Of a stretch of 5,955 bases of DNA, positions 5,952 to 5,955 are shown piece by piece. Numbering within the stretch: the stretch's first letter is position 1; every line of letters starts with the position of its first letter. The DNA is from Proteobacteria bacterium UBA3413 (GTDB lineage: Bacteria > Pseudomonadota > Gammaproteobacteria > Magnimaribacterales > D2472), in contig DEOR01000043.1 in the NCBI GenBank assembly GCA_002358345.1, positions 3,129 through 9,083 of the forward strand, written 5' to 3'. A program made the position numbers and the translations under genes. Below the pieces are notes generated by a model. That model had not been told where the DNA came from, made no database searches, and worked only from the letters and a program-made list of their open reading frames with translations.

Positions 5952-5955
5952 CGAA

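Noticed and set aside
5660..5955. A tRNA-Ser gene near infA, as in E. coli
   Set aside because: The space is filled by infA and an AT-rich tract; no tRNA-like arms are visible.
1..5955. A new defence, mobile or biosynthetic system
   Set aside because: Every coding stretch is a conserved housekeeping gene with intact motifs; no transposase, repeat array or unknown gene cluster is present.

Overview
This is a compact stretch of chromosome from a gammaproteobacterium, carrying six housekeeping genes: purB (partial), mnmA, icd, clpS, clpA and infA. Every protein closely resembles its Escherichia coli counterpart; for example, Icd matches E. coli numbering with a constant +1 offset, and IF-1 is 72 residues with a near-identical core. 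The DNA is AT-leaning (roughly 40% GC by eye), intergenic space is minimal and genes overlap by single bases, so I infer a moderately streamlined, perhaps marine or free-living, member of the class. I cannot place it to genus.

Layout: purB (left, minus strand, 3' end beyond the window) lies 13 nt downstream of mnmA (minus). A 93-bp divergent region separates mnmA from icd. Rightward, icd, clpS and clpA form one tight unit with TGATG and TAATG stop/start overlaps. infA (minus) converges on clpA and the two stop codons overlap by 4 nt. The last 81 bp are an AT-rich region upstream of infA that ends in a perfect 16-bp palindrome. The same order (infA, clpA, clpS, cspD, icd, ..., mnmA, ..., purB) is what I recall from pseudomonads. 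Here cspD is missing between icd and clpS, and hflD is missing between mnmA and purB.

Functions: PurB (purine synthesis) and MnmA (tRNA wobble-uridine thiolation) form one small transcription unit. Icd (TCA cycle) is joined to the N-degron adaptor ClpS and its AAA+ unfoldase ClpA, which together feed substrates to ClpP. IF-1 is a core translation initiation factor.

I see no mobile element, CRISPR array, RNA gene or new multigene system. The points worth a second look are regulatory: the single-base translational coupling of icd to clpSA, opposing -10 boxes whose predicted start sites abut between mnmA and icd, possible leaderless starts of infA and purB, a perfect 11-bp-stem hairpin inside icd, and the absence of an obvious terminator at the clpA/infA junction.
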